The position numbers and the translations under genes are program-made. Source: Baffinella frigidus (taxonomy: Eukaryota; Cryptophyceae; Cryptomonadales; Baffinellaceae). From it: DNA of 19,014 nucleotides. The stretch lies in assembly GCA_026770585.1 (NCBI GenBank), contig MU646335.1, positions 1,172,672 through 1,191,685 of the forward strand, read 5' to 3'. Within the stretch, counting starts at the first letter, position 1. The number at the start of each line of letters is the position of its first letter. This document shows, in pieces, positions 1-7,933 of this stretch. The notes under the pieces were generated by a model. The model was given only the letters and a program-made list of their open reading frames with translations, had not been told where the DNA came from and did no database searches.

Positions 1-26
1 AGGATAGGGTGTCAGTTTAAAAGTGC

Positions 27-95
27 CTCGAGTGTGGCGAGGGAGGCGTCGCCGGCTGCAGCCTGCCACGCCCGGTCGCAGAACTTCGCGTAGTT
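27..95 (-). pseudogene. Shadow copy of thioesterase exon 4
   Basis: These 69 nt match the minus-strand thioesterase exon at 890-958 with 61 of 69 identical and no indel. Both read 23 codons from NYAKFCDRA to the final LE. Of the eight differences, four are silent and four change the residue (R to W, V to D, D to A, R to T). The upstream VVY codons and the acceptor are not preserved. The junction after CTCGAG, GT at the real exon, is GC here, and the frame runs on to a TGA a few codons later. It may be a decayed duplicate exon or a diverged paralogue fragment; it does not look spliceable with canonical sites. Confidence 0.7.
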
Positions 96-222
96 CACTC
101 GCCAACATCTACCTCTGCCTGGTCTCCTCAAAAACAGGAGACATACAGTTGATTCCCCGGGTTTCAGCTACAGTTGATTCCGAGGGGGGCCAATCGACCT
201 ATTTTGTGTAGGAACATGTTTA

Positions 223-319
223 CCTGAAATGTGGCACCCAAGGGTTCCCATTGGAAAGTTGTAGCCCTCGAAATTCTGAGAAACTTTGCCATTGGAACCC
301 CTGGGTGCCACATTTCAGG
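223..319. repeat. Foldback repeat, ~37-bp arms
   Basis: The left arm, 223-258, beginning CCTGAAATGTGGCACCCA, is matched in reverse complement by 282-319. A few mismatches and a small indel separate them, with a 23-nt loop between. The arms could form a hairpin. No coding potential is seen. Confidence 0.8.
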
Positions 320-394
320 GAACGAGTTACAAGGGCTCTACCGTCATTCTGGGGTCCCGAGGCGGGCCCGTCAGGTCCACCGTGGGACGCTCTG

Positions 395-670
395 GGCTGT
401 AACTTCTGACCTAGAGGGCCGCTTTCACTTTTCTCAACGGTTCTGGAATCCCCATGATGCCCTCTTCAAACCCGCTCATGGAATATAGGGCGCCAGAGGC
501 CCGGAAACAGGCCCACCGTTTTGGTCAACTTTCCACGAACAAGGCGAGTTTTCGGCATGTTCCTGTACTCCGCTCGAGATATTTCTTCGATTGGGTTTGG
601 AGAGGACGTGATGAGGAATCCAGAACCGTCGAGAAAAGTGAAACCGGCCCAGGGGTTCAAAAGTTAGAGC
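395..670. repeat. Large foldback element, 50-75 bp arms
   Basis: Segment 419-472 (core TTTCACTTTTCTC then ACGGTTCTGGA) is repeated in inverse orientation at about 593-645. A weaker match extends outward to about 395 and 670. The ~120-nt middle is unrelated. Opposite-strand translations of the two arms look alike (both contain GRFHFS and then RFW), which explains the overlapping open frames here and argues against a gene. Confidence 0.75.
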
Positions 671-889
671 ACACATGTTTTTGGGATTTTCAGATTCCTA
701 TAGGAATGGCTCAAAGGGTTTGGGCCCCCTCTTGATTCCCCGGGTTTCTGAGACATACAGTTGATTCCCCGGGTCTCTGGTACCAATTCTTCCACGAGTG
801 GAGTGAAACCGACCAGTCAACCCGCCGCAGGCAGAGCTAGAACCTCCCAGCCTCCCACCACGCGTGGCGAAACCTCCAGGGCCTGTGAC

Positions 890-2147
890 CTCGAGTCTGG
901 CGAGGGAGTCGACGCCTGCTGCCGCCTGCCGCGCTCGATCGCAGAACTTCGCGTAGTTCGCGTTGTAGACCACCTTTAGGGGGTTAGGGTTGGGGTTTCG
1001 GGTTCAGGTTTTAGGGTTTGGGGTTTGGGTTTGGGGTTTGGGGTTCGGGGGTGAGGGTTTAGGGGTCCGGGTGTGGGGTTTAGGGTGTAGCGTGCAGGGT
1101 GCAGGGTGCAGGGTGCATGGTGCATTCAGTGCGAGCCGGTACGAAGCGTCGCAACCCACAAGCCATCCCAAGTGGCTCAAATAGAGCCCTGGAATGTCTT
1201 CGATTTTACCTTGCATCGGGGTCGGATCCGACCCCGATCCAAGGTTAAATCGAGAATGCCCCAGAGCACTATTTGAGCCACATCCAAGGGCTAGTGGACG
1301 GGTTAATGCGAAAAGCTTACGTTAACGGACCCCTTAAGGGGTCGGTTAACGTGGGCTTGCAAGCTCTAAAACGATTTTAAAAGCGATTTCAGGACTTTTA
1401 AAGCCCAAGAATGTTTTCCATCATAAATTTTGTACCAAAGTTACTACTCCGTTAACGTAAGCTTTTTGCATGAGGGTGCAGGCCAAACCATGAACCCTGG
1501 ATCCTTGAGATCATCCTGGACCCTGAAACCTGATAGCAGTCGGTGTCTTCGATGAAGACGTCGCAGAGGAACGTGTGCGTGCCGTCCGCCCACCCTGCCA
1601 CGCATGCCAAGGATCAGGAATGTAAGAGGCCTGCGATCTCGGTCGCGGGAAGCCGGTGTGGGGAAGAAGGTGCGTTGCCACGTTTTCCACTTGCGCCACC
1701 TTCCGGATCCTGTCGTCTGGCCGGTGCGGAGCAAGGCGTACCTCCGTCAGCCGACGCGTCGGCCGACGCGTCCCCGGCAGCCCGTGGGGCCTGCAGCTTC
1801 GTGTTGACGCTGCGGAACGGCGCCGGAGACGCTAGGCGTGCCTGCTGGGACGCGAAGGAGAACTTTTAGGGAGGGGGGATCAAGGTGACCGCAGTCAGAA
1901 GGCGAGAGGGTTGTAACCCAGAGTGCGCGTCCTGAAGGGTGGTCTACAGGTTCAGCACGGGAGCAGCGCCGGGTGGTCCTGGTTGAAAGACCTGCTTGAG
2001 GCTGCTTCGCCCATTGCCCCCCGCGAATGCCCTCGCCGTGACTTGGAAGGGGCACCCCGCCGTCACGAAAGCTGGGAGGGGTGCGACGAAAGCAGGGTAA
2101 TGCGCCATGGAGGCGACGCGGCAGAGGGCAAAGGCCGCCAGGCGCAT
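890..2147 (-). CDS. 4HBT/YbgC-type hotdog-fold acyl-CoA thioesterase, 5' exons (partial)
   Basis: Predicted exons on the minus strand are 2147-1992, 1862-1742, 1594-1530 and 973-890 (142 codons). Donors are GTCTTT, GTACGC, GTTTCA and GTCACA, all introns end in AG, and phases agree at every junction (0, 1, 0, 0). Exons 3-4 join to give EDTDCYQVVYNANY, the family signature. EDTD is residues 108-111, and the second Asp matches the catalytic Asp of 4-hydroxybenzoyl-CoA thioesterases. VVYNANY (115-121) and the RAR motif follow. Known members hydrolyse acyl-CoA or acyl-ACP thioesters; the substrate here is unknown. Residues 1-92 precede the fold: a hydrophobic start (MRLAAFALCRVAS) then an Ala/Ser/Arg-rich stretch, suggesting organelle targeting. 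The start at 2147 is chosen because the hydrophobic stretch follows at once; 2162 is possible. The C-terminal half of the fold is not seen and should lie left of the window, unless the gene is broken. Confidence 0.82.
985..1115 (+). repeat. Interstitial telomere-like repeat (degenerate TTTAGGG)
   Basis: Runs of GGTTTAGGG, GGTTTGGGG and GGGTGCAGG form a degenerate G-rich array. Seen from the minus strand it is a CCCTAAA-like tract that ends exactly at the CTAAAG acceptor of thioesterase exon 4 (973). The array therefore forms the 3' end of that intron. Confidence 0.8.
1172..1281. repeat. 110-bp palindrome without spacer
   Basis: The two halves meet at GTCGGATCCGAC (1221-1232), with symmetry centre between 1226 and 1227. 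Outer ends GTGGCTCAAATAG and CTATTTGAGCCAC are exact complements, and a few mismatches lie between. It sits in the third thioesterase intron and could extrude as a cruciform or fold in the transcript. Confidence 0.85.
1306..1471. mobile_element. 166-bp MITE-like element with 24-bp terminal inverted repeats
   Basis: The left end ATGCGAAAAGCTTACGTTAA and the next four bases are matched by the right end at 1448-1471 with one mismatch in 24. A second near-perfect palindrome, centred on CCCCTTAAGGGG (1337-1348), follows the left end. There is no ORF, so movement would need a transposase elsewhere. No clear target-site duplication was seen. It lies in the same thioesterase intron as the 110-bp palindrome. 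Confidence 0.7.
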
Positions 2148-2319
2148 GCGCGAGGCCTGCATTGCTTGGGCGGTGTCGTGGCCTCGACGGGAATCAGATG
2201 GGTCGCAAAATTTGACCATCAAATTTGAGCTCGTCCCGTCCGGGGATTTTAAGGTTGAGTTGAAGCACCCTTTATTAGCCGGTTTCTGCCCCTATCCTTC
2301 TGCACCGGGGGGCCTGATG

Positions 2320-2408
2320 TGATCCGAAAGGAAGCATGGCCTTTCTGCAGGATAAGTTCCGGTGTCCGCCTATGGTGGGTGCTCGAAGAAACTAAAGGAC
2401 CTAAAGCT
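2320..2408 (+). repeat. Dispersed repeat R1, copy 1
   Basis: R1 is an ~85-bp dispersed sequence. It starts GATCCGAAAG, contains TTTCTGCAGGATAAGTTCCG and TGTCCGCCTATGGTGGGAGC, and ends in repeats of CCTAAAGGA. Nine copies are listed in this window, on both strands. Its reverse translation gives a recurrent HRRTPE motif that could be mistaken for protein. Confidence 0.85.
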
Positions 2409-2540
2409 GAGCGAGAGAGAGAGAGCAGCGAGATGGATGACTGTGAGGAAGATGCTGGAGAGAGCAGCTCGCCTCCAAGCGAGTTGCGACCGAGAAGCGA
2501 GTCACCTGCGAGAGAGCTGCGACCGACAGCAGTGGATTTA

Positions 2541-2689
2541 ATCCGGGGACATGTTTAATCTAAAAGAAAATGGTTCACTATTTGTTCATAGGAGTTGGGA
2601 AAAGATTGATTGGGGCCCTAAGTAAATTGAATTGGGGCAGAATCCGGTTTGGTGGTCCATTTTGTTTTAAATTAAACGTGTTCCCGGAT
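2541..2689. repeat. Foldback, 33-bp arms
   Basis: Arm 2541-2573 (ATCCGGGGACATGTTTAAT onward) is inversely repeated at 2657-2689 with a handful of mismatches. The A+T-richer middle carries no recognisable gene. Confidence 0.7.
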
Positions 2690-2725
2690 GAGATTACGAT
2701 GCAAATGTCGACAGTGCATTCTCAA

Positions 2726-2940
2726 TGCGATCCGAAAGCAAAAACGCTTTTTCTGCAGATCCTTTTTACTGAAGAGCGTGTCGGTGGGCTATGTTGGGCG
2801 AGATTAAAACCTCGAGGACCTCAACGACCTAGCAGGGGCCTTTAGGTCCTTTAGGTTTTAATTTCTCCCAACATATGCCAACGACACGCCCTTCCGTAGA
2901 AAGGACTGCAGAGAAAGCATTTTTGCTTTCGGGTCGCGTT
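2726..2940. repeat. Dispersed repeat R2, two copies head to head
   Basis: R2 (~100 bp) resembles R1 at its ends (GATCCGAAAG and the CCTAAAGGACC type) but has a different core: TCTGCAG, then GAAGGGCGTGT, then CATATGTTGGGAG. A plus-oriented copy at 2726-2826 faces a minus-oriented copy at 2838-2940, making a near-continuous inverted repeat. Confidence 0.75.
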
Positions 2941-2955
2941 TCGCTCGCTTGACAG

Positions 2956-3035
2956 CTGCGATCCCAATCCTGGACAGGGTGCTGCTCACGGCGAGGGACC
3001 TCTACACGCACAATACCTTTCGTTCGTGGATTCAG
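2956..3035 (+). CDS. Candidate exon, unknown product
   Basis: A polished coding-like stretch is bounded by a GACAG acceptor and a CAG|GTTATG donor: 80 nt, reading two bases plus 26 codons (AIPILDRVLL, then TARDLYTHNT, then FRSWIQ). The amphipathic helical pattern and clean splice borders resemble the well-supported exons elsewhere. No family is recognised and no partner exon was found within about 2 kb. It lies between R2 copies, so it could be a gene fragment carried by repeats. Confidence 0.4.
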
Positions 3036-3146
3036 GTTATGAACCTCGAGCATACATGTGCGTGTTCCCAGTTGGGGACTCCTCAAAGACCCCAAGAGAG
3101 TCACCCTCTATCCCCTCTTCACGAGCCTCTGCACTGGAGAGCTAAA

Positions 3147-3245
3147 CGCGATCCGAAAGCAAAACTGCTTTCTCTGCAGCCCTTTCTACGGAAGGGCGTG
3201 TTGTTGGCATATGTTGGGAGCATTCAAAACCTTAAGAAACTAAAA
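3147..3245 (+). repeat. Dispersed repeat R2, third copy
   Basis: Same order of blocks as the 2726-2940 pair: GATCCGAAAGC, CTCTGCAG, GAAGGGCGTGT, CATATGTTGGGAGC and a CTAAAAGG end. It is closer in sequence to the minus-oriented copy than to the plus one. Confidence 0.75.
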
Positions 3246-3505
3246 GGACGTGTACACACTGCTGCAAAGGACAACAAGGGTCTGAACCCTCAGACCTTCA
3301 TTCGCGATTTTGACCAAAAAAATCAGGGTGATGGTCAAACTCACTGAGGATTTTTTAGGAGGTGAGGCATTGCGAGAGAGAGATTTTGGAGGTCGAGAGA
3401 GAGATGACTGTATTGAACATGTGACGGCGAAAGAAACTCAAAAACGAAACCGGCGCTCAACTAACAGTGCTGAATCGTCCTCAAGGCCGAACAGCGCAAG
3501 CAAAA

Positions 3506-3875
3506 GCCTTAAACCCTAAAACCTAAAGCCCAAACACCCTACACCCTTAACCTTTAACTCTTAACACTAAACCATTAACCCTTAACCCTACACCCTACAC
3601 CCTAAACCCCAAACCCTGAACCCCAAACCCAACACCTCTAACCCTTTAAAGTTGGGCCTTAACCCTTAACCCTACAAAAAGTCTAGTCATCTTGATGGTC
3701 TAGAAGAGGGCATCTCATGTCCTCTCAGGGAGGGGGGGCGCTGGGCTTGAGCTTTGATCCAATAAACCCTAAACCCTTAACCCTAAACCCTAAACCCTAA
3801 ACCCTGAAACTTAAACCCTAAACCCTGAAACCTAAACCCTACAACCTAAACCCTAAACCCTAAACCTCAAACTTT
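3506..3875 (+). repeat. Interstitial telomere-like repeats (CCCTAAA type)
   Basis: Two C-rich blocks, about 3506-3640 and 3765-3875, consist of CCCTAAA and variants (CCCTTAA, CCCTACA, CCCTGAA). About 120 bp of unique sequence separates them. No gene is recognised from 3250 to 4340; the rest of that stretch (3876-4340) is unique-looking and unassigned. Confidence 0.85.
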
Positions 3876-4347
3876 TAGTAGGGTACTGGGATATCTGGGC
3901 TGTGATAAACCCTTGGTCGAGCCTCGGTCGGTGTCTGTTTTCTTAAATTAGTACCTGCAGATTGACTACGCGAGATTTAGTCAACCCTCTAGTACAACAT
4001 TAAGAACACGCAGACCCCAAACCCGGTACGGGTTCTCAAGTTCTTGGTTCGTGTAACCCAGATATCTCTGTACTTGGTACACTTGGTACCCACCAGGGGC
4101 CAAAATCTCACTTCCTCCCACTCTCATCCGTGCTTGTAGCTGTACTTTCAAAAATGTCTGGCTCTCGTTGGGGCTCCGACTTATCTAGCGGAGGAAAACG
4201 TCGAGAGCGGCCGTGGGGAAAAATGCCTTTCGAGCGCACCTGGGCCACTTAGCCAGGTACACTCGCGCCGCGACTGAATTCGCTGAACTCGACGCTGTGT
4301 CTACTTTTCTCTGGTGGGACAGCCCGTGCCTCACAGGACTCGCCACT

Positions 4348-4410
4348 TTCTGCAGGATAAGTTCCGGTGTCCGCCGATGTTGGGAGCTCGAAGAATCTAA
4401 AGGACCTAAA
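4348..4410 (+). repeat. Dispersed repeat R1, copy 2 (short)
   Basis: Begins at TTTCTGCAGGATAAGTTCCG and runs to the CTAAAGGACC end; the first ~20 bp of R1 are missing. Confidence 0.8.
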
Positions 4411-4449
4411 AGACTCAGGCTGGTTCCGTGGCGGACGGTCCCCAGACTG

Positions 4450-4605
4450 TACAGGGGTACCTCGCTCATAAGAAACCGCACCCCCCTAGGACCTTAAAGT
4501 AGGCCTATGTCTAGGGTCCTGGGGTGGTCCTAGGCGGGGAGGCGCTTTCTAACGAGTGAGGCACCCCTGTAAGCGTTGCTTCTCAGGGCAACGCTTACAG
4601 AGGTG
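4450..4605. repeat. Foldback element plus 18-bp stem hairpin
   Basis: Arm 4450-4493 (TACAGGGGTACCTCGCTCAT onward, ending CCTAGGACC) is imperfectly repeated in inverse at 4526-4571. Overlapping its right end is a hairpin with an 18-bp stem, one mismatch, and an 8-nt loop (4562-4579 and 4588-4605). One translation of the left arm gives YRGTSLIRN, a phrase produced by the repeat and not a protein. A decayed partial copy begins near 4691. Confidence 0.75.
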
Positions 4606-4610
4606 AGTCC

Positions 4611-5035
4611 CGGATACAGTCGATGTAACGGCCCGAGGCGGGCTCGTCCTGGACCCAGTCCTTGCCGTCCCTAGACTGTAGGCAGCGGTCCTCAGGGCGA
4701 GGTACCCTTGTAGGCGTTGCGCCTCAGGGCGAGGGGGGGGGCGCGATGGTGATGATACCCTTGAGGAAGTACCTGCGAACGAGAGAGAAAACAGTCAACC
4801 TTTGCGAACGAGAAAAAAAAGTTAGTCAACCTCTGCGAACGAGACCCGGGGGGGTGCGTCAGGCTTTTGGATCACTCAACTCTAGGCTTGATGGCCTGAT
4901 TCGGACCTGTGTCGAGAGTAATAAAGAACGAGAAGAGAAGGTTGCGTCAGAACCTCTCTCGAAAAACAACAGTCAGAACCGGGGGGGTTGCGTCAGAACC
5001 TTGCTCCAACTGAGAAACAGCCTCGGCGGAGGTGC
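4611..5035. other. No gene recognised; short purine-rich tandem repeats
   Basis: The stretch includes three to four repeats of a GTCAACCTTTGCGAACGAGA-like unit (about 4770-4845) and scattered AGAGAA-rich sequence. The open frame across it is compositionally biased and shows no domain. Confidence 0.5.
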
Positions 5036-5158
5036 ATACATGGCGGTCGTGTTAGTAGCAAGCAAGGTCTCTCTCGCTTGCGGCTTCCCTGCTGAGACCT
5101 AGCCTCTGTGGGTGGGGAGGCATTGCGGCCTTGTTGGTGGCAAGGAAGGTCTCGCACC
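5036..5158 (-). pseudogene. Two copies of an exon-like segment (ET[FL]LATN)
   Basis: On the minus strand, 5153-5121 reads ETFLATNKAAM and 5070-5038 reads ETLLATNTTAM. Three of the six nucleotide changes are silent third-position changes, the mark of past coding constraint. No firm splice borders or family could be assigned. It could be a later exon of the minus-strand gene at 5603-6265 and its shadow. Confidence 0.35.
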
Positions 5159-5353
5159 GAAGGTGCCTGCACTCAGAAGGTGTCTGCAGTTCTGGGGATA
5201 ACCCCCACGTAGGCATAGCCGGAGTGATTGTACACCCGCGTGTCCGCCTTCCGGCCTGCCCTATGCAGCAGAGCACTCAGGTGTGGAAGGCGAGAGGGAG
5301 GCCTAAGGCGATCACCAGAGGTTGTAAGAGACGAGGAGGGCCGCGTCCGTGAA

Positions 5354-5483
5354 CACCAAACCCTCCACTTCCATGAAACCTGCCAGGCCCGAGGCTCTCA
5401 CCACTTAGCGTGTTCCTGAAATTCCTACTGCCGCAATGTCGTCCGGAGTTCCCCTCCCAGAGTCAGAGTCCATGAAACCTGCC
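5354..5483 (-). pseudogene. Two partial copies of the 5603-5654 exon start
   Basis: The acceptor and opening of the exon at 5654 (CAG then GTTTCATGGAAGTGGAGGGT) recur on the same strand at 5384-5354, about 25 nt beyond the CAG, and at 5483-5466, only GTTTCATGGA. Both copies keep the CAG acceptor; neither keeps the rest of the exon. Confidence 0.6.
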
Positions 5484-5602
5484 ACATCCGGAATAAGTAC
5501 TAATTCGGGTAGCTAGAGATTTAGGCCCCGGGTGGTTACCAAGTATACCAAGTACACTACATTTTCCCCGGCCTCTCAGCGGGCGATACAAACAGTTACT
5601 AC

Positions 5603-6130
5603 CGGCACGGCCCCAAGACACACTCCAACACCAGACCCTCCACTTCCATGAAACCTGACAGGGTCGAGGCTCTCAGCATTGCTCGATACAAAGAAACCTT
5701 ATTAACCGACATTTCGACTGGTGTTTCAGTCGCAATTTCCGGAGACAGTGAGACCGCGAGACAGACAGAGAGAGAGAGAAAGCGAACGAGAAAGAGAGAG
5801 AGAGAGAGAGGGGGGGGGGATGTCACCGGCAGGGCCGAGGAGGGTGGCGAGGGTGTAGGCAGCGCAGAGGGGGCGCCCAGCCGTAGAAAGAGAGAGAGCG
5901 AGAGAGCGAGAGAGCGAGAGAGAGAGAGCGCGCGCGAGAGAGAGAGAGACAGAGAGAGACAGAGAGCGGGAGAGAGAGCGGGAGAGAGCGAGAGAGAGAG
6001 AGAGAGGGTGTTACCGGCTGGGCCGAGGAGGGTGGCGAGGGTGTAGGCAGCGCGCAGGGGGATGCACAGCCATATACATAGAGCGAGAGCGAGCGAGCGA
6101 GAGAGAGAGAGAGAGCGGGAGAGAGCGCGG

Positions 6131-6161
<31 letters not shown>

Positions 6162-6265
6162 GTTGTTACCGGCAGGGCCGAGGAGGCTGGCGAGGGTGTA
6201 GGCAGCGCGCAGGGGGTGCTCCGAGTCAGAGACGTCCACCTCGTACATGTTGCACCCGTGCGCAT
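5603..6265 (-). CDS. Two-exon gene fragment, unknown product
   Basis: Exon 6265-6170 (GGGCAG acceptor, GTAACA donor) and exon 5654-5603 (TGTCAG acceptor, GTAGTA donor) join in phase 1. They read through MYEVDVSDSEHPLRAAYTL, ASLLGPAG, GFMEVEGLVLECVLGP. The agreement of phase, the plain composition and the preserved frame in nearby duplicates support real coding sequence. VDVSDSEHP loosely resembles the VDVSDPxxP core of LVIVD-type beta-propeller repeats, but this is weak and the product is left unnamed. The intron holds GA microsatellite and two further copies of the first exon's 3' end. No start codon or stop codon is assigned. Confidence 0.42.
5755..6170. repeat. GA microsatellite blocks with repeated exon-end units
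   Basis: Three (GA)n-rich tracts (5764-5818, 5887-6007, 6080-6161) alternate with a ~50-bp conserved block at 5827-5870, 6015-6063 and 6170-6218. That block is the 3' end of the exon ending at 6170, in minus orientation. In each copy the exon-like end is followed by GT and then the CT-rich strand of the microsatellite. Confidence 0.8.
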
Positions 6266-6360
6266 CTGCCCAAGTCTCAGATCAGAATGATTGACCGATT
6301 GCTGATCTCAGAGTCATCAACGGTTCCACGAAAAGGAGTGTCACATTCAAAGAATGTGAC

Positions 6361-6394
6361 ACCTCGTACATGTTGCACCCGTGAGCATCTGCCC
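6361..6394 (-). pseudogene. Copy of the 5' end of the 6265-6170 exon
   Basis: About 34 nt, including the TTGGGCAG acceptor and the first ~28 exon bases (GGGTGCAACATGTACGAGGT within), repeat the exon start about 120 bp upstream of the real one, with one internal mismatch. It stops abruptly at a GTGTCACATTC junction that begins a small inverted repeat. Confidence 0.65.
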
Positions 6395-6484
6395 AATCAT
6401 AAGTTCAACATGCCAACTTAAGGATGTTCAGGAGTCTCTCTCCCAATCGTTTCAGCATCAAGGGCCGATTTATGATTGGCTCGT

Positions 6485-6575
6485 CCTTTAGTTCCTTCAG
6501 GTTATTTTAACTCCCACCATAGGCGGACACCGGAACTTATCCTGCAAAAAAGGCCATGCTTCCTTTCGGATCACA
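6485..6575 (-). repeat. Dispersed repeat R1, copy 3
   Basis: Full-length inverse copy, from the TCCTTTAG end through CCATAGGCGGACACCGGAAC to TTTCGGATC. Confidence 0.85.
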
Positions 6576-6787
6576 ACACCCCCCCCGGTGCCTCAGAACG
6601 ATGGACTGGTTGCTGATCTCAGTCATCAACGGTTCCACGTCAAGCCGCGCAGCAAAGTTTTTCTGATCTCAGAGTAATAGACTAGAGGCATGGACCGTTT
6701 CATGCCAAGCCCTGTCGCATTTAAAACCGGCGCTAAAGTCTGCTGGACAAAGGGGTGACCAAAGCCTTACACAGGACAGTTTGTAAT

Positions 6788-7400
6788 CGGGCAGGGCCCG
6801 GGTTTGTCAACAGAAAGATGTAGAAAGCACCTGTGTCCCCGATGGCCATGGTGGCCATCCTAAGAGAAGCAGGGCCTTCCTGCAGGATACGTTCCAGTGT
6901 CCGCCTATGGTGGGAACTGAAAAAGTCCGCCTACGGTGGGAATTAGAAGAACCTAAAGGACCTAACGGACCTAAAGCAGGGGAAAACTGGGTTTGAGGGC
7001 AGAAAGGTGGAGAAAGCAACTGTGTCCCCGGCCGCCGGAGTGGCCAACGCGAGAGGGGGGCGGAGTTGAAGGCAGAAAGGTGAAGAGAACGGACCGGGTT
7101 TGTCGGCAGAGAGGATAGACTGGGGTTGAAAGCAGAAAGGTGGAGGGGACGGACCGGGTTTGAAAACAGAAAGCTGGAGGGGATAGACTGGGTGTGAAGG
7201 CAGGAAGGTGGCGCGGAGGGACCAGGTTTGTCGGCAGAAAGGTAGAGGGGAGGGACCGGGTTTGTCGGCAGAAATGTGGAGGATACCGTCTTAGAACGAT
7301 GGACCGATGTCTGATCTCAGAGTCATTAACGGTTCCACGTCAAGCCAAGGCAAAAAGATGGAGGGGGGGGACCGGGTTTGTCGGCGGAAAGGTGGAGGAT
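6788..7400 (+). repeat. Degenerate ~36-bp tandem repeats around an R1 copy
   Basis: At least eight repeats of a unit like GACCGGGTTTGTCGGCAGAA then AGGTGGAGGGGA, densest at 7070-7280. A fourth R1 copy (about 6870-6978), with a duplicated TCCGCCTAYGGTGGGAA segment, lies inside. No gene is recognised. Confidence 0.75.
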
Positions 7401-7439
7401 GCCGGCAGCGTCGAACTCGCCGCCCTGGTGTGACGGGGG

Positions 7440-7835
7440 AACTAAGCGTAAGTTGGGAATTAGCGTAAGTTGGGAACTGAGTGTAAGGTGGGGAATTATG
7501 TGTAAGTTGGCCCGTCGCTCTGCTCACTTGCTCGCGTGCTCGCCCAGGTGTGGGTGGTGTGGTGAGGTGTAAAGCCGCCAGGCACGTGGACTGGGGGAAT
7601 GCATCAGGAAAACACAGACCTGGGCTCCTGGTGTGGCAGGGGAATTAAGTGTAAGCTGGCTCGTCGCTTCTGGGGATATTCGGACTACCCCGTGTAGGAT
7701 GACCGGATATCCCTAGATCGCTCTGTTCGCTTGCGCGCGCGCTCGCCCAGTTTCACGCTCATACCCGCGTATGTCCAGGCACGTGAACTGGGGGAATGGA
7801 TCAGGAAAACACAGACCTGGGCGCATCTCACCGAG
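7440..7835 (+). repeat. ~200-bp direct duplication
   Basis: Blocks at 7437-7630 recur in order at 7632-7835: a GGGGAATTAAGTGTAAG-like run, CTCGCCCAG, then GGCACGTGRACTGGGGGAAT and ATCAGGAAAACACAGACCTG. The second copy has unique sequence inserted, including CCCCGTGTAGGATGACC, which is also present near 10785. Confidence 0.7.
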
Positions 7836-7933
7836 TCAATGGTCGAGAGTGGAACGTCTCAAAACAAAAGTGGAACCTCCGTTAACTTAAGTGACGGTGG
7901 GGTCCTAGGCTACGCTGCCATGATGCTCTCCAG
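7778..7933 (+). CDS. Doubtful exon before CT microsatellite
   Basis: After a TATGTCCAG acceptor-like site the plus strand stays open through ARELGEWIRKTQTWAHLTES to GYAAMMLS at 7933, where CTCCAG abuts a CT microsatellite. The downstream duplicates of the 3' edge carry CCAG|GT while this copy has CCAG|GC. The product is unknown. The direct duplication of the start at 7579 supports either a repeat or an exon. Confidence 0.22.

Larger units (their letters stand above)
139..778 (+). repeat. Pair of short direct repeats (139-165, 749-778)
   Basis: The string GAGACATACAGTTGATTCCC and the bases after it occur at 139-165 and again at 749-778, with half-copies of the GATTCCCCGGGTTTC core at 170-185 and 733-747. 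They bracket the foldbacks described separately. Confidence 0.6.
6286..7346 (+). repeat. Dispersed ~45-bp repeat, three copies
   Basis: The block around CTGATCTCAGAGTCATCAAC, followed by GGTTCCACG, occurs at about 6286-6331, 6596-6645 and 7290-7346, with a fragment near 6663. No coding meaning is evident. Confidence 0.75.

Noticed and set aside
990-1184. Gly/Val-rich open frame
   Set aside because: Direct translation of the degenerate telomere-like array.
4213-4497. Plus- and minus-strand open frames with phrases such as YRGTSLIRN and RFLMSEVPLY
   Set aside because: They translate the arms of a foldback repeat and an R1 copy on both strands; no independent domain.
5823-6248. 141-codon minus-strand open frame
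   Set aside because: Only the first ~27 codons look like protein; the rest is CT-repeat translation and copies of the exon end read through the donor.
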